Origin: Rhodospirillales bacterium
GTDB taxonomy: Bacteria > Pseudomonadota > Alphaproteobacteria > JAJFIK01
Assembly (NCBI GenBank): GCA_021775005.1
Contig: JAJFIK010000089.1
Coordinates: forward strand, 22,685-86,684
DNA length: 64,000 bases
Direction of reading: 5' to 3'
Part shown: positions 47,191-57,334 of the stretch, in pieces
Layout of the letters: every line of letters begins with the position of its first letter
How positions within the stretch are numbered: position 1 is the first letter of the stretch
Made by a program: the position numbers and the translations under genes
Notes under the pieces: generated by a model
Database searches by the model: none
What the model was told of the DNA's origin: nothing
Seen by the model: only the letters and a program-made list of their open reading frames with translations

Positions 47191-47215
47191 CGTTATCGCG
47201 CAAAGCATAAGTCCG

Positions 47216-47977
47216 CTAAAGCACCGTGAGCATTTGCGCCACAAGGGGGTGGCGCACGATATCCTGATCCTGAAGGCGCACCACGGCGATATCGTCGAGC
47301 AAGTCCAAGCGGCGAGAGACCTCTGCCAACCCAGAAATTTCTGGCAGCAGATCCGATTGATCCGGATCACCCGTCATCACCATGGTGGAGTTCCACCCAA
47401 GCCTCGTGAGCAACATTTTGAGTTGCCCATAGGTGCAGTTCTGCGCTTCGTCGATAACAATAAACGCATTGTTGAGCGTGCGGCCTCGCATAAACCCGAT
47501 TGGCGCAATCTCAATGGTGCCGTCCTGCATCAATGACTTGAGGCGCTTACCCCCCAGGCGGTCATTTAGTGCATCATAGAGTGGCCGCAGATAAGGTGCG
47601 AGTTTCTCTTCCATATCGCCAGGCAGAAAGCCGAGGGTTTCACCTGCCTCAACTGCAGGACGCGATAACACGATGCGCGCCACGGCTCCATCTTCCAGCG
47701 CTTCAACGGCTTCGGCAACGGCGAGATAAGTTTTGCCGGTACCCGCCGGGCCCACCGTTACAATGAGATGATGATTGCGCATAGCTTCAAGAAGCTCGCG
47801 TTGCCCTTCACTTGCTGGGCGCACATGGCGCACATAACTTTGATCCCGTTTTATACCGTCGGTGGGTTCCCATCCCATGAGGGAGGGGTTTACTGCGTGA
47901 AGCTTTCCAGAAGTCACCTGGCGAGAGCCATTGCTTTGGCCCTCGCGGGTTCTACGCCGCTGAGCTCGCTTTCCCAT
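47216..47977 (-). CDS. PhoH-like ATPase
   Basis: 253 residues from the ATG at 47977 (MGKRAQRRRTREG). Walker A GPAGTGKTYLA near residue 95, the PhoH signature LSRPAVEAGETLGFLPGDMEEK and Walker B NAFIVIDEAQNC. Cytosolic P-loop ATPase thought to act in RNA handling. It ends 25 nt from the convergent small membrane gene. Confidence 0.9.
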   Translation of the reverse strand: MGKRAQRRRTREGQSNGSRQVTSGKLHAVNPSLMGWEPTDGIKRDQSYVRHVRPASEGQRELLEAMRNHHLIVTVGPAGTGKTYLAVAEAVEALEDGAVARIVLSRPAVEAGETLGFLPGDMEEKLAPYLRPLYDALNDRLGGKRLKSLMQDGTIEIAPIGFMRGRTLNNAFIVIDEAQNCTYGQLKMLLTRLGWNSTMVMTGDPDQSDLLPEISGLAEVSRRLDLLDDIAVVRLQDQDIVRHPLVAQMLTVL

Positions 47978-48244
47978 ATAAAACGGGTCCTTTGTGTTGG
48001 AGTTTGGATTGGGTGTAGGGCAGGGTCGCACGCGAAAGTGCCTGTGACGGTTTTGTAATTTGCGATACGCACAGCCTGAACACATACGCCTCCGCTGAGA
48101 GCGGGTCACGAATCACACGCCCTGACTAAGCGTACAGTGCAATTCAGATCCGGCCAAATATCAGGTTATTTGAGCGTGGGCTGCATTGGTAAATCAAACC
48201 TTAACAACAAGAAAGCTGCTCTCATCTATCCGTGTACAGATGAA

Positions 48245-49267
48245 CTAGCGCGCGCGAAAAATCCGCCGGCCAAACAGGACCATCAGGCTAGAGCCGAGCC
48301 AGCTGAGAAATGAGATGATGTTTCGCAGGATAAACTCAAGGATGTTCAAAGTGGTTTTAAAGGCGCGCAGCGTTGTTTTGCCGGTCAGCGCAATGACCCC
48401 GCGGGTCTTGCGCCCTAGCGTCGAACTCATCTGTGCAATGTCATCGAGATCATCAGTAGAGTGCACATAGCGCATGAGCCGGACGCTTTCAGCGGCACCC
48501 GCGGAATCGCGAATGTCATCCATCCGTGCAATGACCGGGGCCAGTTCTGATGTTCGCACACCGCGCGCATAAGCGGTGACGGCTTCTCGTGTGGCAGCGG
48601 AGTCTGTCAGGCTAACGGAGTTCAGCGTCTGGCGGAGCGCGGGGAAATTCACCGCGTCGCTTAGCAGTCTACCAAGTATGCGCGAGAAATCTGCCGTCAG
48701 CGACCCGGTCTTTGCGGCAACTTTCAGAAGTGACACGCCCACTCGCCCAGGCAATCCCCCACCCCCTGTCGCGATGGTGGCGCCGGTGACACCAACGCCG
48801 ACAACCGAGAGACCGAGAATAAGTTCATTATAGGGCTCACCAGCAATCATGTCGGGGGCTTCGCGAGAGATGTCGCGCACATCACCGATGACGGTAAGGT
48901 CCGACGCAACAGCTCCCGTCAGCCCGGCAATGCTGTTGGCCTCGCCAGTAAAAAAGCCGCCGGCCAGTTGAGCGCCCGTACGGCCAATGCTGGCGGTGAT
49001 GCCGCCAGCGCGACGGAGCGCTTCATAGGTTTCTTCCGAAAGGCCAATGCCGGTAAATTCAGAAATATCTTGGAAAACGAGGGCGGTTTCATAATCGTCT
49101 TCGTCAAGGGCGGCGGTAATACGCGTGTCAAGATCCTCCGACGAAACGGTTTGCTGCAGCTCCCACTGCACCGCTTCTTCCGGCGTCAACTCGGTATTTG
49201 GGTCAAGCAAATAGACGCCGACCCCGATCAGCCCAAAGAAAATCAAAAATGCGAAAAGCGCCCTCAT
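48245..49267 (-). CDS. Hypothetical membrane protein
   Basis: 340 residues from the ATG at 49267 (MRALFAFLIFFGLIGVGVYLL), with an N-terminal helix, Ala/Gly-rich middle and C-terminal hydrophobic region ending in GRRIFRAR. Several hydrophobic stretches (GLSVVGVGVTGATIATGGGG, FILRNIISFLSWLGSSLMVLFG). No recognised family. Upstream neighbour on the same strand (gap 84 nt) is also unknown. Confidence 0.65.
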   Translation of the reverse strand: MRALFAFLIFFGLIGVGVYLLDPNTELTPEEAVQWELQQTVSSEDLDTRITAALDEDDYETALVFQDISEFTGIGLSEETYEALRRAGGITASIGRTGAQLAGGFFTGEANSIAGLTGAVASDLTVIGDVRDISREAPDMIAGEPYNELILGLSVVGVGVTGATIATGGGGLPGRVGVSLLKVAAKTGSLTADFSRILGRLLSDAVNFPALRQTLNSVSLTDSAATREAVTAYARGVRTSELAPVIARMDDIRDSAGAAESVRLMRYVHSTDDLDDIAQMSSTLGRKTRGVIALTGKTTLRAFKTTLNILEFILRNIISFLSWLGSSLMVLFGRRIFRAR

Positions 49268-49351
49268 GGGATCGCTCCTTCCCGTCACCCCGCCACGGTT
49301 TAGTTTGCGGTGGGCAGGGTCTCTGATTCAAGGGTGGACCCCCAATTGGGG

Positions 49352-50341
49352 TTAAATGGGGCGGGCATGCCACAGGGCGAGGGAGACGTCCGCTAAGTCC
49401 ATAACCCGGCCAACATATTGATCAGCAACGATGAATGGCCCTCGATCACCCACAATGAAGGCTTCTTCCATCAAATCGAGCAATTGGTGCAGGCGACGAT
49501 GATGCAGCCCCAATTTGCGCTGGATCGGGTCTGTTACGACCCCTGAAATGGCGCTCACGATGGAGGCTGTTAGTACCAGGCCGATGGTCCCGCCTACGGC
49601 AGCGACAGTAGCGGGGGGGAGGGTGCCCGCCGAGATGGTGCCAAAGGTGCCACTTTCCGCCAGAACCGTTCCCAAGGATCGAGCAACTGCTGGGCCCAGG
49701 GAGATCAATCCCGGGGTCATCTGCTGCGTTAAACTTGCGCCGGTGGTGAGGCAGAGGATCAGCGTCGAAAGCTCTGTCGCGGCCGCACGCGTGCCCAGGT
49801 AGGCAGTTATGGTTTCATCCAGCCATGTCCGTCCCCCAGGTTTCGCAGCCTCTTGGGCGCTGGCAATGACCAATGGTTCAATTTCGGTGATGAGGCGCGG
49901 ATCGGTGAGAATTTCTTTGGCCAAGGCATCGCCGGTAAAGCGGCGATCGCAGCGCTCATCATCATAAGGCAGCTCAAAAAACTCCGAATGCAGACGCCAT
50001 TCAAGCTCACGAGCCACGGACGTTTGTAGAAATAGATTGCGTCCGGACAATTTTGCTGCCACGCCCCCGCGGCCGAACCTTCGTAGCAGCGCCGCACTTC
50101 CCTCCAACGCAAGCGTGGGGGCAATCATCAGCGTGTTGAACGGCGCGCGGACGATATCCCCGCCAAAACCATGTTTGTTGAGGGTCCATGCCCGTTTGGC
50201 GGAAAACGTTTGATCGACGAAATCATCAATCCTATCGCGGCGCGACTGGATATAGCGCCTGATCCCGTCATTGACGATCTGGCGCGCTAGTGGCGTATCA
50301 AGTACTGCCGCAACGCTTTGCTTTGTTGCCGTCATGGTCAA
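49352..50341 (-). CDS. Hypothetical protein (possibly DUF6635)
   Basis: 329 residues. An N-terminal helical region with Arg-rich [20 protein letters not shown], a central soluble part with [10 protein letters not shown] and a C-terminal hydrophobic segment ([24 protein letters not shown]). The overall look fits DUF6635, but I cannot confirm. No function. Lies upstream of another unknown gene with hydrophobic segments, same strand. Confidence 0.65.
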   Translation of the reverse strand: MTMTATKQSVAAVLDTPLARQIVNDGIRRYIQSRRDRIDDFVDQTFSAKRAWTLNKHGFGGDIVRAPFNTLMIAPTLALEGSAALLRRFGRGGVAAKLSGRNLFLQTSVARELEWRLHSEFFELPYDDERCDRRFTGDALAKEILTDPRLITEIEPLVIASAQEAAKPGGRTWLDETITAYLGTRAAATELSTLILCLTTGASLTQQMTPGLISLGPAVARSLGTVLAESGTFGTISAGTLPPATVAAVGGTIGLVLTASIVSAISGVVTDPIQRKLGLHHRRLHQLLDLMEEAFIVGDRGPFIVADQYVGRVMDLADVSLALWHARPI

Positions 50342-50428
50342 TTCCTATCTTCCCCATCGGAGTGTATGGGATATGATTGCAATGTGGCGCGGTCGTGGCG
50401 CATGGGCGCGGGAAAAAGGGCAGAACCG

Positions 50429-50962
50429 ATGGCAATATATGTAATTGACGGAATGAAGCCCGACCTGCCTGAAAACGACGATTATTGGGTCGCGCCAAAT
50501 GCCCAGGTGATGGGCAATGTTATCCTAAGACCAAATGTATCGATTTGGTTTGGTGCCGTGTTGCGCGGCGACAATGACCCCATTGAGATTGGCGAGAATT
50601 CAAATATCCAAGATGCGACGGTGATCCACACAGATTACGGGAGCCCGGTGAGCATCGGCAAAGACGTAACCATAGGGCACAAGTGTGTACTGCACGGCTG
50701 CACCATAGGCGATAACAGCCTAATCGGGATCGGCAGCATCATATTGAACAATACGAAGATCGGTAAGAATTGCCTCATTGGTGCCAATACCTTGATTGCT
50801 GAGAACAAAAATATTCCAGATGGCTCCATGGTGCTGGGGGGCCCTGGGCGGGTTGTCCGTCAGCTTACGGATGAACAGATCAAGCTCATCAAAGCGTCCG
50901 CCGATCATTATGTGGAGAACTGGAAGCGTTTTGCCCGCACCCTGACACGCCTTGACAGTTGA
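50429..50962 (+). CDS. Gamma-class carbonic anhydrase family protein
   Basis: 177 residues from the ATG at 50429 ([20 protein letters not shown]). Left-handed beta-helix with zinc His residues in VIHTDYG and [14 protein letters not shown]. The proximal Gln and Asp of classical Cam are only partly kept, so activity is unproven. Divergent from the preceding unknown gene. Confidence 0.9.
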   Translation: MAIYVIDGMKPDLPENDDYWVAPNAQVMGNVILRPNVSIWFGAVLRGDNDPIEIGENSNIQDATVIHTDYGSPVSIGKDVTIGHKCVLHGCTIGDNSLIGIGSIILNNTKIGKNCLIGANTLIAENKNIPDGSMVLGGPGRVVRQLTDEQIKLIKASADHYVENWKRFARTLTRLDS

Positions 50963-51050
50963 TTGCTGTGGGTGCGGCATTAACTCTATCGGGGTGCTAC
51001 GAACTGGACGGCAGCTGTGCTGCCCGTGTAGCATCCTGCCCACAGTAGAT

Positions 51051-52001
51051 ATGGGGTTTAGTCTGAGACAGATATTGGCAACAGCGATGTGTGGGCTCGC
51101 GCTCCTTTGGGGCGGTGCGTCATTGGCGCGTGATCTCAGTGGCGAACGCGGCATTGTGTTGTCGGAGGAGAGCGTGGCCGTGTTGTCGCGCGTATCGCGG
51201 CAAGATCCGGCCAGCTTTATGGCCCCCATAATGCCCCCAGAGCCGCAGGCGGTGGTCGAAGAAGAAACAGTGCCGGAGGTTTACGTCGAGCAAGGATCAG
51301 ATTCTGAGCTGATGGAACTGGACATCGCAAGCGTGGACGCGCCTGCACCCCTCGCCGAGGAATTTGAAATTGCGGAAGCAGACCCGGAGGCCGTCGTTGA
51401 TCAGTTCGAATATATCGAAGGCGACATTGTCGAGGGCAGCGTTTATGACGTACCGCTGGAAACGAGCAAAGACGGCGAACTTTACGACGACTCCATTTTC
51501 TCGCGTCAAACACCACCGGCTTTGCCCCAGCCAGAGGCCGCACCACCTCAGGCGTTTAATTCTAGCGCATTGTCTGGATATTACGCGGGCGTGGGGATAG
51601 CCGACGGTATGATCCTTGTCCTTGATGTGCGAAGCGCAAATGTGCACGGACGGTTTAGGGACTCTGCCGGGCAGGACTTTTTCATTCGCGGGGAAGTATT
51701 GAGCGACGGCGGCCAAGCGCGCATGGCCATTTTCACCGACCATCCCATCGGGGTGTTGGAGGTTCAATTGACCTCTTTGGGGCTCAGTACTGCTTTCATT
51801 CCGCTTTTTGAAGATTTGTCACCGGATACAAGCCAAACGCGCACCTATGATTTCCTGCGGGTTTTGTCGCCGGAAGCAAGTGAAGCGCTTGAAGAATTGC
51901 GGCAAACGAATGCGGAGCGCCGTGAGGCGGCGTATCGCGCGCAGGATTTGTTGGAAAATCAAGTACGTATGCGATTTCCCGGTGATAGCGTTTTCCACTG
52001 A
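51051..52001 (+). CDS. Secreted hypothetical protein
   Basis: 316 residues. Signal-type start MGFSLRQILATAMCGLALLWGGASLA, then an acidic, Pro-rich segment (PEPQAVVEEETVPEVYVEQG, PALPQPEAAPPQAF), then a beta-rich domain (SGYYAGVGIADGMILVLDVRSANVHGRF) and a C-terminal helix rich in Glu/Arg/Ala. No family recognised. Confidence 0.6.
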   Translation: MGFSLRQILATAMCGLALLWGGASLARDLSGERGIVLSEESVAVLSRVSRQDPASFMAPIMPPEPQAVVEEETVPEVYVEQGSDSELMELDIASVDAPAPLAEEFEIAEADPEAVVDQFEYIEGDIVEGSVYDVPLETSKDGELYDDSIFSRQTPPALPQPEAAPPQAFNSSALSGYYAGVGIADGMILVLDVRSANVHGRFRDSAGQDFFIRGEVLSDGGQARMAIFTDHPIGVLEVQLTSLGLSTAFIPLFEDLSPDTSQTRTYDFLRVLSPEASEALEELRQTNAERREAAYRAQDLLENQVRMRFPGDSVFH

Positions 52002-52028
52002 TCTTTCCCTTTCATAAGGAACACCCCC

Positions 52029-52808
52029 ATGAGTGGATATGACTTCTGCCGCGTCGAACGTGACGGACATTTGCTAACGGTTACGATCAATCGCCCGGCG
52101 GTGATGAATTCGTTGCATCCCCCGGCAAATTTTGAACTTGCCGCGGTCATGGATGAGTTCGCGAGCGATGCAGATTTGTGGGTCGCCATTGTCACAGGTG
52201 AAGGTGATCGCGCCTTTTGTGCTGGCAATGATCTGAAGTATCAAGCCTCAGGCGGAAAAATGGAATTTCCCACAAGTGGGTTTGCCGGTCTGACTTCGCG
52301 ATATGATTTGCACAAGCCTGTTATTGCTGCGGTGAACGGCATTGCCATGGGGGGCGGTTTTGAAATCGCATTGGCGTGCGACCTGATCGTTGCCGCAGAC
52401 ACGGCCATTTTCGCCCTGCCGGAACCACGAGTTGGATTGGCAGCATTGGCGGGCGGTTTGCACCGCTTGCCACGGCAAATTCCACTCAAACAAGCGATGG
52501 GAATGATTTTAACAGGGCGCCGTGTTGGCGCGGCGGAAGGGCAAGCGCTTGGGTTTGTCAATGAAGTTGTACCTGCCGCAGATGTGCTAACCGCCGCAAA
52601 GCGTTGGGCTGAGATGATTTTGGAATGCTCGCCCATGTCTATACGCGCGTCAAAGCAAGCCGCGATGGCGGGGCTTTCCACTGCGGATCTGGAAGCGGCG
52701 GTAACTGCGCGGTACGCCGCCGTCCATGACATGATCAAAAGCGAAGACTTTGTCGAAGGTCCCATGGCATTTGCGCAAAAGCGCATGCCTGACTGGAAGG
52801 GGCGCTAG
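52029..52808 (+). CDS. Enoyl-CoA hydratase/isomerase family protein
   Basis: 259 residues. Crotonase motifs are in DRAFCAGNDLKYQ and GIAMGGGFEIALACDLIVAAD, with the Glu-containing LPEPRVGLAALAGGLHRLPR. Resembles carnitinyl-CoA dehydratase/enoyl-CoA hydratase. Stop codon interlocks with the methyltransferase gene (CTAG). Confidence 0.9.
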   Translation: MSGYDFCRVERDGHLLTVTINRPAVMNSLHPPANFELAAVMDEFASDADLWVAIVTGEGDRAFCAGNDLKYQASGGKMEFPTSGFAGLTSRYDLHKPVIAAVNGIAMGGGFEIALACDLIVAADTAIFALPEPRVGLAALAGGLHRLPRQIPLKQAMGMILTGRRVGAAEGQALGFVNEVVPAADVLTAAKRWAEMILECSPMSIRASKQAAMAGLSTADLEAAVTARYAAVHDMIKSEDFVEGPMAFAQKRMPDWKGR

Positions 52809-54022
52809 GCTTGCCGCAATAGCATCATATTGATGCCATTCATAACCCGATAAATGTCATCGACCTGGCGATAAAAAGTCGGGGCATCAGGCCGCGGCTT
52901 AATTCGGTTGTGGATCGTATCAAGGGATGTTGCGCCGTCCAGATGGTCCAAAATGTCGGCAGCAAGGGGCGGCAACGCGACATTGATACTCAAGCCTTCG
53001 TGGCGACCTTTTAGGGGGTTGCCAGCGCGGATTGTTTTCACAAGCGCAGCCCTGTCAATGTTCTGAAGTTGCGGCACTGAACTTGGGTTTGGAGTTGGCA
53101 AGGTAATCGATGCTGCGTGGTCTTTATGCGCCACATAGAACGTGTGCTTGCCGAGATTCCCCGTATAGGCCTCAGCAAAAGCTTGTTGTGTCCGTTCGTC
53201 CAGTTGTAAAAGGCGCGCCTTGATTTTTGCATTGCTGATCAAGCTCGAACAATCATAATTCCAGCGTCCGACAAAACTCACAAGCCCAAGCCCTGCGCCA
53301 TCAAGCGCCGCGTAGAGTTCTGGCACCGTGTAGGCGCGGTCCTGCCGATGAAGCAACAAATCGTATAGCCCCGCGTCATTATTTTTATGATCCGAGACAT
53401 ACGGATTGCGCCGAAACCGGTTTGTGTCTGGCAAATCCTGCAACAGCGCCTTGGCGGTTTGTACTTCCTGGTCAGGTGTTCGGTCCTGCGCGGTGAGATG
53501 TCCTAGCATCATCTGCATGTCATAAACGCCGGTCCGGCCCATGGTGCCATAAACCATCAGGCCCATACCACCATTGGGTTTCAAAGCTTTCGTGAGGGCC
53601 GAAAAGCCAGCATCTGGGTCAGGCAGATGATGCAGGACGCCGACGCAGTCAATGTAGTCAAAGGTGCCACGCTCCGTTGCATCAAGCAGTGACCCAGTAT
53701 GAAAATCAATTCCCGCCAAGCCGCGCCGCACCGCGCGCGCTTCGGCGATGGCGCGACTGGCGGTAGAGAGATCAATATAAGTGATATGGGCCGGGCAGTT
53801 TCGTTCTGCCAGCTGTTGGGCCAGCATGATGAGTCCATCGCCCGTACCGCCCCCTGCAACAAGGGCGCGAAAGGGCTGTGACCAATCTCGTTTGCCGCCA
53901 TAGAGGTAATGATCGATTTCGGCAACAGCGCTGGGTGAGCCGGTGATGAGGCGCTTATCTTCGTCAGCAGAGTCGCGTTGAGGGTAGGGGTAAGCCTCGT
54001 ATTGGGCTTTGACCGGATCCAT
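52805..54022 (-). CDS. Class I SAM-dependent methyltransferase
   Basis: 405 residues. N-terminal YEAYPYPQRD, motif I RALVAGGGTGDGLIMLA at about residue 55, motif IV region DYIDCVGVLHHLPDPDAGFSALTKALKPNG. A long C-terminal half (about 170 residues) is outside the core and of unknown role. Substrate unknown. Confidence 0.82.
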   Translation of the reverse strand: MDPVKAQYEAYPYPQRDSADEDKRLITGSPSAVAEIDHYLYGGKRDWSQPFRALVAGGGTGDGLIMLAQQLAERNCPAHITYIDLSTASRAIAEARAVRRGLAGIDFHTGSLLDATERGTFDYIDCVGVLHHLPDPDAGFSALTKALKPNGGMGLMVYGTMGRTGVYDMQMMLGHLTAQDRTPDQEVQTAKALLQDLPDTNRFRRNPYVSDHKNNDAGLYDLLLHRQDRAYTVPELYAALDGAGLGLVSFVGRWNYDCSSLISNAKIKARLLQLDERTQQAFAEAYTGNLGKHTFYVAHKDHAASITLPTPNPSSVPQLQNIDRAALVKTIRAGNPLKGRHEGLSINVALPPLAADILDHLDGATSLDTIHNRIKPRPDAPTFYRQVDDIYRVMNGINMMLLRQA

Positions 54023-54070
54023 GACTTACCTCTGCGAATGAATAATACGCTCCGAAGAGGTTAGCACAAA

Positions 54071-54703
54071 TCAAGCCATTTTGGCTTCCGCCGCGCCAGT
54101 AAATTCGATACCCACGCCATCGGGAAGGTGGTGGGTCACTTGCCCTCGCATACGGCCCAGTGAAACGTCCTGGCCGATGGGCGGCTTGGGCGTGACCCGG
54201 ATGGAAGCGCCGTTGAGAGAGAGACCAATAATGCGGCAATCGAGAACCGATCCGTCTGATAGCAAAAGCTCAGCGGCATTGGCCGCGACCCCGGCAAGCG
54301 AAAGCCCATCGTCAGCGAGCCCGAGGCGCGATTTGTTGGCGACCCAAGTCAGCTTGTCGGCGACCCGGTCTTTCTTTTGCTTTGAGGCCGAAAACGAAAC
54401 AGCAAATCCATGGGTATGGTGACGAACCACGCTACCTTCCAAGCGGCCTACGTCTTCCACATAGATCACCAGGTTGGAATTAACTGCGGGGCGATCTTCT
54501 GAGAGGAGCGCCGCGCCCCCTGCAGATATGTCCCGCACAATCGCTTCGGATTCAGTGCCATCGGGAAAGAGCATCTTGACCGTGAGGGGCAACGCGATAC
54601 GGCGGTGCGTGCGCTTATCCCGCAAGAGCATCGCGACAGACTTTAGCCCCAACGCCAAACGTTCGCCGACGTCGCGTAATCCTGATGTTTCGCTCAAACT
54701 CAT
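54071..54703 (-). CDS. Tandem PilZ domain protein
   Basis: 210 residues with two PilZ-like units. The first has the c-di-GMP motif HRRIALPL (RxxxR-like) and VRDISAGGAAL (D-x-S-x-x-G). The second has CRIIGLSLNGASIRV but lacks the Arg motif, so it is probably degenerate. Signals through c-di-GMP, which controls attachment or motility. Relevant to the hfa anchor genes about 6 kb away, though no link is shown. Confidence 0.8.
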   Translation of the reverse strand: MSLSETSGLRDVGERLALGLKSVAMLLRDKRTHRRIALPLTVKMLFPDGTESEAIVRDISAGGAALLSEDRPAVNSNLVIYVEDVGRLEGSVVRHHTHGFAVSFSASKQKKDRVADKLTWVANKSRLGLADDGLSLAGVAANAAELLLSDGSVLDCRIIGLSLNGASIRVTPKPPIGQDVSLGRMRGQVTHHLPDGVGIEFTGAAEAKMA

Positions 54704-54852
54704 TGAGATTTTCCGCCCTCAAGGTTTTATTCCAAGTTTGCGAAACCGTAGCAGGTGTAGGTAAACAGGTGGTTTAGCGAGCGCCCCATTGCGATATATA
54801 GGCCGATCATTACACTGGTTCGCAAACCAACCCTCAAGACACAGGGAAATCC

Positions 54853-56508
54853 ATGGCGGAATACGACTACATCATCATTGGCGCGGGGAGCGCGGGGTGC
54901 GTTCTTGCCAATCGGTTAAGCAAAGATGAAGGCAATCGGGTGCTGCTGCTTGAAGCGGGGCCGGAAGACAAAAGTACGCTCATTCATATGCCGGCAGGCG
55001 TCGGCAAGCTGATTAGCACTCGCAGTAAGCATAATTGGTATTATGAGACCGAGGGCGAGGAAGAGCTTGGCCAGCGCAAGATGTATTGGCCGCGCGGCAA
55101 GGGGCTCGGCGGTTCATCTTCCATGAACGGGATGATTTACATTCGTGGCCACGCTCGTGACTACGATCACTGGCGTCAGCTTGGTCTTGAGGGGTGGGGC
55201 TTTTCCGATGTGCTGCCTTACTTCAAAAAATCTGAAGGGCGAAAAAAGGGCGACAACGATTTCCATGGCACCGATGGGCCATTAACCGTCTCGCCCGGCG
55301 AATCGACTTTGCCGCTGTTTCGCGCTTTCATCGAAGCAGGACGCCAAGCGGGATATCCTTACACCGAAGATTTTAACGGTTATCAGCAAGAGGGATTTGG
55401 CCCCTATGAACTGACCATCCGCGACGGCAAACGGTGCAGTACGGCAACTGCTTTTCTTAAGCCCGCTCGCATCCGTCCCAACCTTGAAGTTCTCACCGAT
55501 GCGATGACAACGCGCATTCTGTTTGAGAAAACACGCGCCGCTGGGGTTGAATACGTTCGCAAGGGCCAGAAATCGCAAGATTGGGCGACGAAGGAAATCA
55601 TTCTCTGCGGCGGGGCCATCAATAGCCCGCAGACATTGATGCTGTCCGGTATCGGCCCGGCGGATTATCTTGGTAAATTTGGCATTCCCGTTGTCGCTGA
55701 TGTGCCTGGTGTGGGTCAAAACCTGCAAGACCATTTGAACATTATCGTCTTTGTTGAATGCTCGCAGCCCATCACGCTCTACAGCCAAACAAAGCTCCAC
55801 AACATGATTTGGACTGGCATCAAGTACACCTTTGCCAAACAGGGCCTTGGGCGGCAGAACGGCCTTGAGGCGGGGTCGTTCGTCAAAAGCCGGCCCGAGC
55901 TAGATGTGCCGGATTTGCAGATGCACTTTGTTGCTGCCTTGATGCAGGATCATGGCCGCAAGCTTGCTGATCGCCATGGTTTCTCTGCTGATGTTTGTCT
56001 GTTGCGGCCGGAATCTCGCGGTAGCATCGGTCTCAAATCTACGGATCCCTTTGCCCCGGCAAAAATTCAACCCAACTACCTAGCGGCTGAAAACGATCTC
56101 ATTGCTATGCGGGAGGGCGTCAAAATCGTCCGCAATGTAGTCGCGCAGAAAGCCTTTGACCCCTATCGCGGGCCTGAATTGGCCCCGGGGGCACACATTC
56201 AGTCCGATGAGCAACTTGATGAGTTTGTGCGAAAGAATGCTGAAACCATCTATCACCCCATCGGCACCTGCAAGATGGGCACGCCGAATGACGAAATGGC
56301 CGTGGTTGATCAGGAATTGCGCGTGCGCGGCGTTGAAGGGCTTCGCGTTGTTGATGCCTCTGTGATGCCAACCTTGATTGGCGGTAACACAAATGCGCCA
56401 ACAATTATGATTGCTGAGAAGGCATCTGACCTCATCTTGGGCAATGCCATGCTGCCGCCGGAGACGGTTAAAGTTGCAGAGGATGAAACCACGACGGCCG
56501 CAGCCTAA
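54853..56508 (+). CDS. GMC-family FAD oxidoreductase (choline dehydrogenase-like)
   Basis: 551 residues. FAD site GAGSAGCVLANRLS, GGSSSMNGMIYIRG, GMC signature 2 in GGAINSPQTLMLSGIGP and catalytic His in IYHPIGTCKMG. Close in style to BetA/AlkJ alcohol dehydrogenases. Substrate not certain. Stops interlock with the PAS gene (CTAA). Confidence 0.92.
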   Translation: MAEYDYIIIGAGSAGCVLANRLSKDEGNRVLLLEAGPEDKSTLIHMPAGVGKLISTRSKHNWYYETEGEEELGQRKMYWPRGKGLGGSSSMNGMIYIRGHARDYDHWRQLGLEGWGFSDVLPYFKKSEGRKKGDNDFHGTDGPLTVSPGESTLPLFRAFIEAGRQAGYPYTEDFNGYQQEGFGPYELTIRDGKRCSTATAFLKPARIRPNLEVLTDAMTTRILFEKTRAAGVEYVRKGQKSQDWATKEIILCGGAINSPQTLMLSGIGPADYLGKFGIPVVADVPGVGQNLQDHLNIIVFVECSQPITLYSQTKLHNMIWTGIKYTFAKQGLGRQNGLEAGSFVKSRPELDVPDLQMHFVAALMQDHGRKLADRHGFSADVCLLRPESRGSIGLKSTDPFAPAKIQPNYLAAENDLIAMREGVKIVRNVVAQKAFDPYRGPELAPGAHIQSDEQLDEFVRKNAETIYHPIGTCKMGTPNDEMAVVDQELRVRGVEGLRVVDASVMPTLIGGNTNAPTIMIAEKASDLILGNAMLPPETVKVAEDETTTAAA

Positions 56509-57101
56509 CGGTTGTTTGAGACCACTAGGCGAATTGGGCTGCCTTCCGTTTGCCGTGCTATTTGTCCCCGAATGGTTGCGAACGCAGGCTCATTCTCAGT
56601 CAGAAAGTGGATGTTGGTGATCTTGTTATGAACAAGCGGCAGTTCAAAATTGTGATCTGCGCCAACACCGTTGAACCACCCGCCCAGGATTTGATGGACT
56701 TTGCCATCATCATCGCGCAGCGGCAAAAGTAGAATCTCGCCGCTGGTACGTCCCATATTGCGGGTCTTGGTTTCAAACTCGATCAATGCGGGTGAGGGCA
56801 TGAGCGCTACATTATCCATTAGTGAGCGCATGGTGCGACGGCAATCTCCAAGCCACAGAGAGAGAAAGTTTGTACCGGCAAGTTCTTGTTCATTTTGAGC
56901 GCAAATGCCGGTCCCTGCCAAACGGAAGGGGGTTAAGTCACGGTCAATCCGCTCCAGGATAAATACCCAAGGCAGAACCGACTTCATCCCGCGGGGTTCA
57001 ATGTCCCGCCGTTTGGGGGCAGAGGCGCCACCCTTTGTTGTGTGCCAGTATTCAAACAGTGCCTGCGCGCCACGATTGCGCATCATATTCCCCAATTCCA
57101 T
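56505..57101 (-). CDS. PAS-domain protein (PAS_5/PF07310-like)
   Basis: 198 residues from the ATG at 57101 (MELGNMMRNRGAQALFEYWHT). The family pattern is GASAPKRRDIEPRGMKSVLPWVFILERIDRDLTPFRLAGTGIC, with GTNFLSLW, as in the single-PAS proteins of alphaproteobacteria. A ligand sensor with unknown output. Confidence 0.78.
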   Translation of the reverse strand: MELGNMMRNRGAQALFEYWHTTKGGASAPKRRDIEPRGMKSVLPWVFILERIDRDLTPFRLAGTGICAQNEQELAGTNFLSLWLGDCRRTMRSLMDNVALMPSPALIEFETKTRNMGRTSGEILLLPLRDDDGKVHQILGGWFNGVGADHNFELPLVHNKITNIHFLTENEPAFATIRGQIARQTEGSPIRLVVSNNR

Positions 57102-57334
57102 TTCGCCCTTTTGGGCCAAGCGTCTCAATTTGGTGCGGGCTCACGGGGGGAGCCTGACCGTTCGCACAGGCATACGCAGGTCGCGTGCCAAACCGATTTC
57201 TGCGCCTTTTCGGGACAAATCAGAGTTGGCAGGGAGATTGCATTTTGATTGGCGGGTTAACGAAGACTTAACGCCAATGATGGCGCGACGGACCAAAAGA
57301 TATAAGATGTCTGTCGAATGGTGGGAGTAAGGCA

